Of a DNA stretch of 64,000 nt, positions 16,648 to 25,340 are shown piece by piece; position 1 is the stretch's first letter, and the number at the start of each line of letters is the position of its first letter. Below the pieces are notes generated by a model, which searched no databases, was not told where the DNA came from, and saw only the letters and a list, made by a program, of their open reading frames with translations. Origin of the DNA: an uncultured Azohydromonas sp. (GTDB lineage: Bacteria > Pseudomonadota > Gammaproteobacteria > Burkholderiales > Burkholderiaceae_C). The position numbers and the translations under genes are program-made. Where the stretch lies: positions 1-64,000 of the forward strand of contig NZ_CALAOH010000226.1 in assembly GCF_937926365.1 (NCBI RefSeq), written 5' to 3'.

Positions 16648-18517
16648 GCGCGCTGCTGGCCGGCGTGCTGACGAGCTGCGCGCCGGTGGTGGCGCCGCTG
16701 CGCAGGTTGTTGCCCAACTGCACCTCGGCGGCGGTGGGCATCACCAGCAGGCTGGCGCCGCGGGGGTCGAGCAGGTTCGTATCGGTGCACTGGTTGTCAC
16801 GCACGCTGACGTCCACGCTGTTGGACACCGTGACGCAGCCCAGCGGCACGTTCTCGATGGTGTTGTTGGCGATGCGCACGTGGCGGTTGACCGGCGCCGT
16901 GGAGAGCGTGCCGTCGCGCGCGCCGCCGTACACGCTGATGGCCGCCCAGGGCAGCAGGCCCGCCGGGTCGCCGCCGGTGCGGCGGATGCGGTTGCCGCGC
17001 ACGATCACGTTGATGGCGCCCACGCCCTCGTTCCACTGGCCCACGTCGGTCAGCAGCCGGATGGCGTTGCGGCCGATGTCCTGGAAGGTGTTGCCCTCCA
17101 CCAGCCCGTTGGGCAGCTGCGCCAGCAGGCCGTGGCAGTAGCAGCGCTCGATGACGTTGTCGGCCACCGCGTAGCGCGAGCCCAGCAGGCTCAGGTCGCG
17201 CACCACGTTGACCGCCCAGCCGGCGTCCAGCGGCTGGTCCAGCGTCACGCGGTGGTCCAGGCCGCCCAGCGGCGCCGGCGTGGCCGCTACCTTGCGCTGG
17301 CCCAGGTACTGGCCCTGGGCGTCGAAGAAGGCGAGCCGGTCGCCCGCGCCGATGAAGCGCGAGTACTTGCCCAGCACCACGCTGCGCCGGCCGTCCTCGA
17401 CCCGCGTGATCGGGTGCACCGGGCCGTTGAGGTTGATGGCGTCGTCGCCCTGGGCCGTGATGTGGTTGTTGGTGATGAGCGTGTCGCCGCCGCTCATCAC
17501 CACGTGGATGGCGTCGTAGCTGGCGCTCAGCGGCTGGCTGCCGTCGCGCGGCGCGAAGCGCGAGCGCGTGATGGCCAGCCCCCGCTTGAGCCCGTAGGCG
17601 ACGATGCCCATGCCCGGCGCGGCATGGATGGTCACGCCGTCGATGACGATGTCCTCGCTCTGGCGCGGCTGCGGCGTGTCGTCGATGCGGATGGCGTTGC
17701 CGCCGTACCACTGGTGCTTGACGGTGACGCCGCGGCCCTCGGGCAGGGTGGCGAAAGCGGTGGAGCCGTAGCTCTGGTTGCCCGCATAAACCGCCGGCGT
17801 GGAGGAGCCGGGCGGCAGGATGACCCGTGCGGCGTCGGTCGGGTAGCGCTTGGCGGCCGCGTCGTACTCGGTCACGTAGAAGGCCGGGTCGGCCGAGGTC
17901 ACGGGGAACTTCGGGTCGATGCGCACCCGCGTGTTGCCGCCCTGGCGTTGCACCGTGCCCAGCGAGGCGGTGCGCAGCCCGTAGTCCAGCCGCAGCTTGG
18001 ACAGCTGCAGCCGGCGGCTGCCGCGCACGAGCAGGCCATGGGCGTCCTGCATGAACACCAGCGTCGCGCCTTCGCCCTCGATGCTCACGTCGTCCAGGTC
18101 CTGCAGCAGCAGGTGCGCCGCCAGCACGGCGGGCGGGCCGGACTGCGCCGTGGTGCGGAACACGTAGCGCCCCGGCAGGATGACCAGCTTCGAGGCGCGC
18201 GAGGCGCGCACCTGCCGCAGCGCGGCTTCGAACACCGGGCGCGCGTCCTGGTCGGCCGCCAGCGGGGACACCACCACCGTCAGCGCCGCGGCACTCTCGC
18301 GGGGGCGCTGCACCACCACGCGCACCGTGCGGCCGTCGGGCGCCTTCCACTCGCGCGTCAAATCGCCCGCCTGGGCCGTGGCCGGGCTGGTGTTTTTCTC
18401 GGCGGCAATACCCGTCCAGGTATTGAAGAGATCCTGCGGCTGGGCATTTGCCGTAGTTTGAATGGCAATCAGCAAGCCGGCAGTCAAAAGCCTGCGCACG
18501 AATTTAGCCCCTTTCAT
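16634..18517 (-). CDS. secreted right-handed beta-helix protein, possible EPS lyase/hydrolase
   Basis: A 627-residue exported protein. The signal peptide MKGAKFVRRLLTAGLLIAIQ ends near TANAQ. The mature part contains many parallel beta-helix turns (for example NNHITAQGDDAINLNG, GNTFQDIGRNAIRLL, NTIENVPLGCVTVSNS) as in pectate-lyase-fold proteins. The DDA and GRNAI turns lie where catalytic loops often are, but no specific family residues can be asserted. Convergent with the EPS operon and next to the oxidase gene, it may trim or depolymerise the EPS in the periplasm or outside. It could instead be a non-enzymatic export helper like AlgX/AlgK neighbours. Confidence 0.75.
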   Translation of the reverse strand: MKGAKFVRRLLTAGLLIAIQTTANAQPQDLFNTWTGIAAEKNTSPATAQAGDLTREWKAPDGRTVRVVVQRPRESAAALTVVVSPLAADQDARPVFEAALRQVRASRASKLVILPGRYVFRTTAQSGPPAVLAAHLLLQDLDDVSIEGEGATLVFMQDAHGLLVRGSRRLQLSKLRLDYGLRTASLGTVQRQGGNTRVRIDPKFPVTSADPAFYVTEYDAAAKRYPTDAARVILPPGSSTPAVYAGNQSYGSTAFATLPEGRGVTVKHQWYGGNAIRIDDTPQPRQSEDIVIDGVTIHAAPGMGIVAYGLKRGLAITRSRFAPRDGSQPLSASYDAIHVVMSGGDTLITNNHITAQGDDAINLNGPVHPITRVEDGRRSVVLGKYSRFIGAGDRLAFFDAQGQYLGQRKVAATPAPLGGLDHRVTLDQPLDAGWAVNVVRDLSLLGSRYAVADNVIERCYCHGLLAQLPNGLVEGNTFQDIGRNAIRLLTDVGQWNEGVGAINVIVRGNRIRRTGGDPAGLLPWAAISVYGGARDGTLSTAPVNRHVRIANNTIENVPLGCVTVSNSVDVSVRDNQCTDTNLLDPRGASLLVMPTAAEVQLGNNLRSGATTGAQLVSTPASSALKPR

Positions 18518-18804
18518 GATTCAACGGATTCCAATATTAAGGTTGTAAACCAAATCCGGCCGCCGTGCATGGCGCCGGTTGTAACGTCTTGCGGTGCAAA
18601 GAAAAAGCTAAAGGCTTCAACGTACTGTGCAACGGCCGGAGGGAATCCAGCATGAATCCAGCGTAATGCGCCCGGAGGGCTGGGAATCGTATCCCTGCGC
18701 GGAATGCGGTTTGAATCCGGTAAATCTGCTCAATATTCTGGGGTTTCCGATTCCGCCTTATTTGGCGGGATCGCGTTTTCATGTTGGTTATCTGAGGAAT
18801 TCGA

Positions 18805-20412
18805 ATGAGAACTTCGGGAGTACCGCGGCGCGCGCATTTGACGGCGCTGCTGCTGATGCCGCTGCTGGCGGCCTGCCATGGCAGTTCCGAACGGCAGGGG
18901 CCGCATCCCGTGCCGCGTGGCCTCGTGACTTCGCAAGGGCCGGTGGCGCCGGAGAACGGCGGCGCGCGGGCGCACGTGGAAGGGGCCTTCGGGCCGACCT
19001 TTGGCTGGCCGGTGGTGCCGATCCACATGGTGCTGTTGCCCGATCAGCGGGTGCTGGCCTACGGCACGGACGCCTCCGGGCGGCAGGGGGCGCATCTCCA
19101 CTACACCGTCTGGGACCCGCGAGGCGGCGGCGGTCCGGAGGCCTTCCTGACGCTGCCCAACGTCACCGGCACCGACATCTTCTGCGCGTCGCAGTCGCTG
19201 CTGCCGGACGGCACGGTGACGCTGCTGGGCGGCGACGACCACAGCCGCAAGCCGCTCAACAACGGCAACCCGGACATGAACGTCTTCGACCCGAGGCGCA
19301 ACGAGCTGCGCAAGGCCGAGGGCATGGCGTACGCGCGCTGGTATCCGACCCTGGTGGTGATGCCTTCCGGCGACCGCGTGGCGCTGGGCGGGCGCATCCG
19401 CGATGCCGGCAGCCGCTGGACCTTCTACGAGCGCGCCGCGGCCAGCACGCCGGAGGCGTACACGCCCGGCAGCGGCTGGCGCACTTTGGACGCTGCGGCC
19501 AGCGACCGGGCCTACGGCAGCCGGCGCGAGAGCTATTACTACCCGCGCGCCTGGCTGGCGCCGGCGGGGGACGTGTTCATCCTGGGCCACGACGGCCGCA
19601 TGTTCACGCTGGACCCGCGCGGCCCGGGCCGGCTGCGCGAGCTGTCGGTGACGGCGCCGCCCTCGCGCGAGCGCGTGCCGGTGGCGATGTTCGAACCGGG
19701 CCGGATCCTGGCGCTGCGCGACGGGCGGCGCGCGGTGGTGGTGGACATCAACGGCGCCGAGCCCGTGGTGCGGGAGACGGGCCGGCCGCAAGCGGAGCGC
19801 CAGTGGGGCAACGCGACGGTGCTGGCCGACGGGCAGGTGTGGCTCAACGGCGGCTCGGTGACGCCCAACGAGCTTGGGGACGAGCACCTGGACTCCGAGA
19901 TCTGGAACCCCGCCACCGGCCGGTGGACGCGCGCGGCCCGCGCGGCGCAGCCGCGGCTGTACCACTCGGCCTCGCTGCTGCTGGCCGACGGCAGCGTGCT
20001 CACCGGCGGCGGCGGCGCCCCGGGGCCGCTGATCCAGCTCAACGGCGAAATCTATTTCCCGCCTTACTTGTTCCTGCGCGACGGCTCCGGGCGCTTCGCG
20101 CCACGGCCCGCGGTGGTGGAGGCGCCCACGCAGGCCGGTGCCGGGGGCGAGCTGCGCGTGTCGCTGGGCCAGGGCGTGAAGGCCAGGCGGCTGACCCTGG
20201 TGCGCATGGGCTCCGTCACGCACAGCCTCAACCACGAGCAGCGTTTCTTCGCGCTGGACTTCAGCCAGCAGGGCACGGCGCTGCGCGCCCGGCTGCCCGC
20301 CGATGCCAACCAACTGCTGCCGGGCTACTGGCTGCTGTTCGTGTTCGACGAGCAGGGCGTACCGTCCCTGGGCCGGCCGGTGCTGATCACCAACCCGACG
20401 GTGGCGGGGTGA
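18805..20412 (+). CDS. galactose-oxidase-like copper radical oxidase lipoprotein (DUF1929 C-terminal domain)
   Basis: A 535-residue exported protein. The lipobox LLAAC (residues about 20-24) predicts an outer-membrane lipoprotein. It has kelch-type beta-propeller repeats and a C-terminal DUF1929 immunoglobulin-like domain. The galactose oxidase active-site set is present in order: Cys in DIFCASQSLLPDG and Tyr in YARWYPTLVV for the thioether cofactor, Tyr-His in RLYHSASLL, and a final copper-ligand His in SVTHSLNH. So an active alcohol oxidase making aldehydes and H2O2 is plausible. GAGGAATTCG precedes ATG 18805. Substrate is unknown; EPS galactose or glucose residues are the natural guess. 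Confidence 0.85.
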   Translation: MRTSGVPRRAHLTALLLMPLLAACHGSSERQGPHPVPRGLVTSQGPVAPENGGARAHVEGAFGPTFGWPVVPIHMVLLPDQRVLAYGTDASGRQGAHLHYTVWDPRGGGGPEAFLTLPNVTGTDIFCASQSLLPDGTVTLLGGDDHSRKPLNNGNPDMNVFDPRRNELRKAEGMAYARWYPTLVVMPSGDRVALGGRIRDAGSRWTFYERAAASTPEAYTPGSGWRTLDAAASDRAYGSRRESYYYPRAWLAPAGDVFILGHDGRMFTLDPRGPGRLRELSVTAPPSRERVPVAMFEPGRILALRDGRRAVVVDINGAEPVVRETGRPQAERQWGNATVLADGQVWLNGGSVTPNELGDEHLDSEIWNPATGRWTRAARAAQPRLYHSASLLLADGSVLTGGGGAPGPLIQLNGEIYFPPYLFLRDGSGRFAPRPAVVEAPTQAGAGGELRVSLGQGVKARRLTLVRMGSVTHSLNHEQRFFALDFSQQGTALRARLPADANQLLPGYWLLFVFDEQGVPSLGRPVLITNPTVAG

Positions 20413-20464
20413 TCCCGACCCATGGGTGAGAAGGCTGCTCCGGGGAACCGGTGTCAGCCAGAAC

Positions 20465-20480
20465 TAAGGGTTTCCCCTTA
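20465..20480. promoter_or_regulatory. TAAGGG/CCCTTA inverted repeat upstream of the transporter
   Basis: A perfect six-base inverted repeat with a four-base TTTC centre, in the 240-bp gap between the oxidase and transporter genes. It is nested between two ACCGGTG-like elements (about 20449 and 20483). It could be an operator or an RNA hairpin; no family is recognised. The gap also has a GC-rich inverted repeat near 20493-20512 that may end the oxidase transcript. Confidence 0.4.
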
Positions 20481-20652
20481 TACCGGTGCATGGCGAGGCC
20501 GCCGTGTCCGGCGGCCCTTGCCGGGCGCACTCGGGGAGGGATCACATGACGCATCGCAGATGTTCAGCTTGCAAGGCCGGCCGGCCGGGGCTGTCACAGG
20601 CCGCGCTGCCGGTTCACGAGGGGGCGCGTCCAGTGACGCGGGAGGGCGGGCG

Positions 20653-21456
20653 GTGAGGGCGGCAGGCCGGCATGCCCGTCATGGGCAGGGTTTCGTGGCG
20701 GGCTCGCTGCTGGGGGCGCTGGGTGGCCTGGCCGGGCTGAGCGCGGGCGGGCTGCGCTCCTTCCTGGTGGCGGATCTGGTGGGCCGGGAGCGGCCCCAGG
20801 GCTTCATCGTCGGCCAGGCCATGAGCCTGCTGGCGGTGGCGTGCGCGCTGCTGTTCCGCGCCAGCGCGATCCCGCTGGACCTGCTGGTGGATCACGCGGA
20901 CGTGCTGGCCTACCTGCTGGCGGGCAGCCTGGCGGGTGACTGGTGGGCGGCGGGTTCCGTGGCGGCCCTGTCGCGCCGGCGCCTGGACCGGGCCGTGGTG
21001 CTGCTGCTGGCGCTGGGCGGCCTGTGGCTGCTGTTGCTGGCCGCCGTTCCCGCGCCGGCGCTGGCCGCGCCCGATCCGCTGCGCCAGGCGCTGGGCGTGT
21101 TGGCCGGCGTGGCCGTGGGCATGGCCACCGCCGTGCTGGGCGTCGTGGGCAGCGCGCTGCTGATCCCGGTCCTCGTGCTGCTCTACGGCATCGAGCTGAA
21201 GGTGGCGGGCAGCCTGGCGCTGCTGGTGAGCCTGCCCACGCTGGTCACCGGCTTCATGCGCCATGCCCGGGTGCAGGCCCTCGACGGCTTGCGGCGGGAG
21301 CGGGCGCTGGTGGGCTGGATGGCGGCCGGCGGGGTGGCGGGGGCCGCGCTGGGCGCGCTGCTGCTGGGCCTGGTGCCCGCGCAGGCGCTGCTGGTGCCGC
21401 CGGGGCTGGTGCTGCTGGCGGGGGCGGTGAAGGTGCACCGCGCCGCGCGGCCGTAG
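20653..21456 (+). CDS. TauE/SafE-family sulfite/organosulfonate exporter-like membrane protein
   Basis: A 267-residue inner-membrane protein with about eight hydrophobic segments arranged as two similar halves, each opening with a Gly-rich helix (SLLGALGGLAGLSAGGLRSF and MATAVLGVVGSALLIPVLV), the pattern of TauE/SafE permeases. GTG 20653 is preferred because GGAGGGCGG lies just upstream and the membrane domain begins within 20 residues. The longer frame from ATG 20422 has a charged, GC-driven N-terminus and is not credible. Substrate is not predictable. Confidence 0.75.
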   Translation: MRAAGRHARHGQGFVAGSLLGALGGLAGLSAGGLRSFLVADLVGRERPQGFIVGQAMSLLAVACALLFRASAIPLDLLVDHADVLAYLLAGSLAGDWWAAGSVAALSRRRLDRAVVLLLALGGLWLLLLAAVPAPALAAPDPLRQALGVLAGVAVGMATAVLGVVGSALLIPVLVLLYGIELKVAGSLALLVSLPTLVTGFMRHARVQALDGLRRERALVGWMAAGGVAGAALGALLLGLVPAQALLVPPGLVLLAGAVKVHRAARP

Positions 21457-21478
21457 CGGCACGGCGCGGCGGCGCGGC

Positions 21479-22396
21479 TCAGCGCGGGACCTTGGCGTTC
21501 TGCATCAGCGCCATGGCGCTGGCGATGAGCCCGCTGACCTCGCCCAGGCTGGCCGGCACGATCATGGTGTTGTTCTTCTGCGCCAGCTGGGCGAAGGCTT
21601 CCACGCCCTTTTCGGCCACGCGCAGCTGCACCGCCTGCTCGCCGCCGGGCTGGCGGATGGCCTCGGCGACCTGCCGGATCGCGTCGGCCGTGGCTTCGGC
21701 CACCGCCAGGATCGCCGCGGCCTCGCCCTGGGCCTGGTTGATCTCGGCCTGCTTCTGGCCCTCGGAGCGCGCGATGAAGGCCTCGCGCTCGCCGCTGGCG
21801 ATGTTGATCTGCTCCTGGCGCCGGCCCTCGGAGGCGGCGATGAGGGCGCGCTTCTCGCGCTCGGCCGTGATCTGCGCCTGCATCGAGCGCAGGATCTCCG
21901 CCGGCGGCGTGAGGTCCTTGATCTCGTAGCGCAGCACCTTCACGCCCCAGTTCAGCGCCGCCTCGTCCAGCGCGGCGACGACCTGCGCGTTGATCGCGTC
22001 GCGCTCCTCGAAGGTGCGGTCCAGCTCCATGCGGCCGATGATGCTGCGTAGCGTGGTCTGCGCCAGCTGCGTGATGGCCACGATGTAGTTGGACGAGCCG
22101 TAGCTCGCGCGCATCGGGTCCGTGACCTGGAAGTACAGGATGCCGTCCACCGTCAGCTGCGTGTTGTCGCGCGTGATGCAGACCTGGCTGGGCACGTCGA
22201 GCGGAATTTCCTTGAGCGAGTGCTTGTAGGCGACCTGGTCGACGAAGGGCACCAGCAGGCTCAGGCCCGGCGTGAGCGTCGTGTGGTACTTGCCCAGCCG
22301 CTCCACGACCCAGGCGTGCTGCTGCGGCACCACCTTGACCGAGCGCACGATGAACACGGCCGCGACGGCCAGCAGTACCAGGGCGAGGATGTCCAT
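21479..22396 (-). CDS. qmcA: SPFH/band 7 membrane protein, QmcA/stomatin type
   Basis: A 305-residue protein with one N-terminal membrane anchor (LALVLLAVAAVFIVRSV) followed by an SPFH domain (VPQQHAWVVERLGKYHTTL, VAYKHSLKEIPLDVPSQVCI, ELDRTFEERDAIN). A long Ala/Glu-rich helix near 190-260 (ASEGRRQEQINIASGEREAF) mediates oligomerisation in this family. QmcA-type proteins form membrane microdomain scaffolds and work with NfeD proteins. The NfeD gene lies immediately upstream on the same strand with a 43-base gap, so the two form an operon. Confidence 0.93.
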   Translation of the reverse strand: MDILALVLLAVAAVFIVRSVKVVPQQHAWVVERLGKYHTTLTPGLSLLVPFVDQVAYKHSLKEIPLDVPSQVCITRDNTQLTVDGILYFQVTDPMRASYGSSNYIVAITQLAQTTLRSIIGRMELDRTFEERDAINAQVVAALDEAALNWGVKVLRYEIKDLTPPAEILRSMQAQITAEREKRALIAASEGRRQEQINIASGEREAFIARSEGQKQAEINQAQGEAAAILAVAEATADAIRQVAEAIRQPGGEQAVQLRVAEKGVEAFAQLAQKNNTMIVPASLGEVSGLIASAMALMQNAKVPR

Positions 22397-22439
22397 CGGT
22401 AAGGAATCTCCAGGTTTTGTGGTTCGAGGGTTGTAGGGG

Positions 22440-22868
22440 TCAGTGGGCGACGCGTTCGAGCAGCAGGCGGTTGCCGTCGATGGCGCGGATGCGGTGCTCG
22501 CCCGGCGCCGGCGCGCCCGGGCCGACGTGGCGGGCCTGCCAGGCAGCGCCCCGGTAGCGCACCTGGGCCTGGCCCTGGGCGTCCCAGCGCTCGACCTGCA
22601 CGTGCTCGCCGATGTCCAGGTGCAGGTTCTGGTCGCGCGCCTGCGGCGGGCCGCGCCGGCGCCGGAGATGCCACAGGCCTACCGTGGCGCTGCCCACCAG
22701 CGCCGCGGCCAGCAGCTGCGGCGCGAGGCCCAGGCCGGCGTGCGCCGCCAGCGCGCCGGCCATGGCGCCCAGGGCCAGCATCAGCAAGTAGAAAGTGCCG
22801 CTGGCCAGCTCGGCCAGCACCAGCGCGGCGGTGGCCAGCCACCACAGGGTCACGTCGCTTGGGTCCAT
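22440..22868 (-). CDS. NfeD-family membrane protein
   Basis: A 142-residue short NfeD protein. Two or three hydrophobic segments (LWWLATAALVLAELASGTFY and following) precede a C-terminal OB-fold domain, about residues 85-142, with GEHVQVERWDAQGQAQVRYRG. It is the partner of the QmcA-type gene downstream. ATG 22868 is chosen because the first membrane helix follows directly; the open frame extends a little further upstream with no conserved sequence. Confidence 0.88.
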   Translation of the reverse strand: MDPSDVTLWWLATAALVLAELASGTFYLLMLALGAMAGALAAHAGLGLAPQLLAAALVGSATVGLWHLRRRRGPPQARDQNLHLDIGEHVQVERWDAQGQAQVRYRGAAWQARHVGPGAPAPGEHRIRAIDGNRLLLERVAH

Positions 22869-22974
22869 GGGTTGCTCCGATGGCGATAGGGGAGGTCGCT
22901 CCAGGCGGGGTCGCAACCAGCGCCTACACTTCGCGGTTTTCCTGAAGGACCAACGCCCGGGAGGGCAGCCCGCA

Positions 22975-25236
22975 ATGTTGCGTTACCGTTTCCCCATTTT
23001 CATCATCGACGAGGATTTCCGCTCGGAGAACACGTCGGGCCTGGGCATCCGGGCGCTGGCGCAGGCGATCGAGAAGGAAGGCTTCGAGGTGCTGGGCGTC
23101 ACCAGCTACGGCGACCTCAGCCAGTTCGCGCAGCAGCAAAGCCGTGCCAGCGCGTTCATCCTGTCCATCGACGACGAGGAGTTCACCGCCGCCGACAGCG
23201 AGGAAGACGCGGCGGTGCAGAACCTGCGCAAGTTCATCGCCGAGATCCGCTTCCGCAACACCGACATCCCGATCTACCTGTACGGCGAGACGCGCACGTC
23301 GCAGCACATCCCCAATGACATCCTGCGGGAGCTGCACGGCTTCATCCACATGTTCGAGGACACGCCGGAGTTCGTGGCGCGCCACATCATCCGCGAGGCC
23401 AAGAGCTACCTTGACGGCCTGGCGCCGCCGTTCTTCCGCGCGCTGGTGGACTACGCGCAGGACGGCTCCTACTCCTGGCACTGCCCGGGTCACTCCGGGG
23501 GCGTGGCCTTCCTCAAGAGCCCGGTGGGGCAGATGTTCCACCAGTTCTTCGGCGAGAACATGCTGCGCGCGGACGTGTGCAACGCCGTGGACGAGCTGGG
23601 CCAGCTGCTGGACCACACCGGCCCCGTGGCCGCGAGCGAGCGCAACGCGGCGCGCATCTTCAACGCCGACCACTGCTTCTTCGTCACCAACGGCACCAGC
23701 ACCTCCAACAAGATGGTGTGGCACCACACGGTGGCGCCGGGCGACGTGGTGGTGGTGGACCGCAACTGCCACAAGAGCATCCTGCACTCGATCATCATGA
23801 CGGGCGCGGTGCCGGTGTTCCTCACGCCCACGCGCAACCATTACGGGATCATCGGCCCGATTCCGCAGAAGGAGTTCACGCGCGAGTCGATCCAGAAGAA
23901 GATCGCCGCCAACCCGCTGCTCGAAGGCGTTGACGCCGCGACGGTGCGCCCGCGCATCCTCACGCTCACGCAGAGCACCTACGACGGCGTGCTCTACAAC
24001 ACCGAGACCATCAAGGGGATGCTCGACGGCTGGATCGACACGATCCACTTCGACGAGGCCTGGTTGCCGCACGCAGCCTTCCATGGCTTCTACGGCTCCT
24101 ACCACGCGATGGGCAAGAGGCGCGCGCGGCCCAAGCAGTCCATGGTCTACGCCACGCAGAGCACGCACAAATTGCTCGCGGGCCTGTCGCAGGCCTCGCA
24201 GGTGCTGGTGCAGGACTCGCAGACACAGAAGCTCGACCGCCACCTCTTCAACGAAGCCTACCTGATGCACACCTCGACCTCGCCGCAGTACGCGATCATC
24301 GCGTCGTGCGACGTGGCCGCGGCGATGATGGAGCCGCCGGGCGGCACCGCGCTGGTGGAGGAGAGCCTGCGCGAGGCGCTGGACTTCCGCCGCGCCATGC
24401 GCAAGGTCGAGAAGGACTTCGGCCACGACTGGTGGTTCAAGGTCTGGGGGCCGGAGGCGGAGCTGGCGCCCGAGAGCATCGGCCAGAGCGCGGACTGGAT
24501 GCTGCATGCCAACGAGGAGTGGCACGGCTTCGGCGACCTGGCGCCGGGCTTCAACATGCTCGACCCGATCAAGAGCACGATCATCACCCCGGGCCTGGAC
24601 GTCAACGGCAAGTTCGACGCCACCGGCATCCCGGCCTCGATCGTGACCAAGTTCCTGGCCGAGCACGGCGTGGTGGTGGAGAAGACGGGCCTGTACTCGT
24701 TCTTCATCATGTTCACCATCGGCATCACCAAGGGCCGCTGGAACACGCTGCTGACCGCGCTGCAGCAGTTCAAGGACGATTACGACCGCAACCAGCCGAT
24801 CTGGCGCATCCTGCCCGAGTTCTGCGCCGCGCATCCGCGCTACGAGCGCATGGGGCTGCGCGACCTGTGCCAGGCGATCCACAAGGAGTACACCCAGCAC
24901 GACATCGCGCGGCTGACGACGGAGATGTACCTGTCGGACCTGCAGCCGGCGATGAAGCCCGCCGACGCCTACGCGCGCATCGCGCACCGCGACACCGAGC
25001 GCGTGGAGATCGACGAGTTGGAGGGGCGCATCACCACCTCGCTGGTGACGCCGTATCCGCCGGGCATCCCGCTGCTGATTCCGGGCGAGCGCTTCAACCG
25101 CAAGATCGTGGACTACCTGCGCTTCGTGCGTGCCTTCAACGAGAAATTCCCCGGCTTCGCCACCGACGTGCACGGCCTGGTGGAAGAGGAAATCGACGGC
25201 GTGCGGCGCTACTACGTGGACTGCGTGCGCGCCTGA
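22975..25236 (+). CDS. PLP-dependent arginine/lysine/ornithine decarboxylase (fold I, long form)
   Basis: A 753-residue cytoplasmic decarboxylase. It has an N-terminal response-regulator-like wing domain (residues about 1-130), a PLP domain with CPGHSGGVAF, FFVTNGTSTSNK, HFDEAWLPHAAFH and the Schiff-base lysine in ATQSTHKLLAGLSQ, then the C-terminal domain with TPYPPGIPLLIPGE. Length and motifs fit the biodegradative AdiA/LdcI/SpeF family; which amino acid is used cannot be read reliably. It gives polyamine or acid-stress amine products. It is monocistronic, with a strong terminator after it shared with convergent fabI. Confidence 0.93.
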   Translation: MLRYRFPIFIIDEDFRSENTSGLGIRALAQAIEKEGFEVLGVTSYGDLSQFAQQQSRASAFILSIDDEEFTAADSEEDAAVQNLRKFIAEIRFRNTDIPIYLYGETRTSQHIPNDILRELHGFIHMFEDTPEFVARHIIREAKSYLDGLAPPFFRALVDYAQDGSYSWHCPGHSGGVAFLKSPVGQMFHQFFGENMLRADVCNAVDELGQLLDHTGPVAASERNAARIFNADHCFFVTNGTSTSNKMVWHHTVAPGDVVVVDRNCHKSILHSIIMTGAVPVFLTPTRNHYGIIGPIPQKEFTRESIQKKIAANPLLEGVDAATVRPRILTLTQSTYDGVLYNTETIKGMLDGWIDTIHFDEAWLPHAAFHGFYGSYHAMGKRRARPKQSMVYATQSTHKLLAGLSQASQVLVQDSQTQKLDRHLFNEAYLMHTSTSPQYAIIASCDVAAAMMEPPGGTALVEESLREALDFRRAMRKVEKDFGHDWWFKVWGPEAELAPESIGQSADWMLHANEEWHGFGDLAPGFNMLDPIKSTIITPGLDVNGKFDATGIPASIVTKFLAEHGVVVEKTGLYSFFIMFTIGITKGRWNTLLTALQQFKDDYDRNQPIWRILPEFCAAHPRYERMGLRDLCQAIHKEYTQHDIARLTTEMYLSDLQPAMKPADAYARIAHRDTERVEIDELEGRITTSLVTPYPPGIPLLIPGERFNRKIVDYLRFVRAFNEKFPGFATDVHGLVEEEIDGVRRYYVDCVRA

Positions 25237-25266
25237 GGCCGCGAACCGCTTTGCGGCAAGGCATGA

Positions 25267-25295
25267 AAAACGGCGCCCGAGGGCGCCGTTTTCTT
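25267..25295. terminator. bidirectional intrinsic terminator
   Basis: An AAAACGGCGCCC/GGGCGCCGTTTT hairpin with a tiny loop. A run of T follows on the plus side and the matching A run on the other, so it can end both the decarboxylase and the convergent fabI transcripts. Confidence 0.9.
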
Positions 25296-25340
25296 TTCCT
25301 CGCCGTTCGCGCCGGGGGGGGCGGCGCGGGGAGGGCGGGC

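Noticed and set aside
20422..20652. N-terminal extension of the TauE-like gene from ATG 20422
   Set aside because: The extension is charged, GC-driven and lacks family similarity; GTG 20653 has a good ribosome site and starts at the membrane domain.
22924..25173. Minus-strand 749-codon frame opposite the decarboxylase
   Set aside because: Low-complexity Val/His/Arg/Gln shadow; the plus strand encodes a conserved PLP enzyme through the same region.
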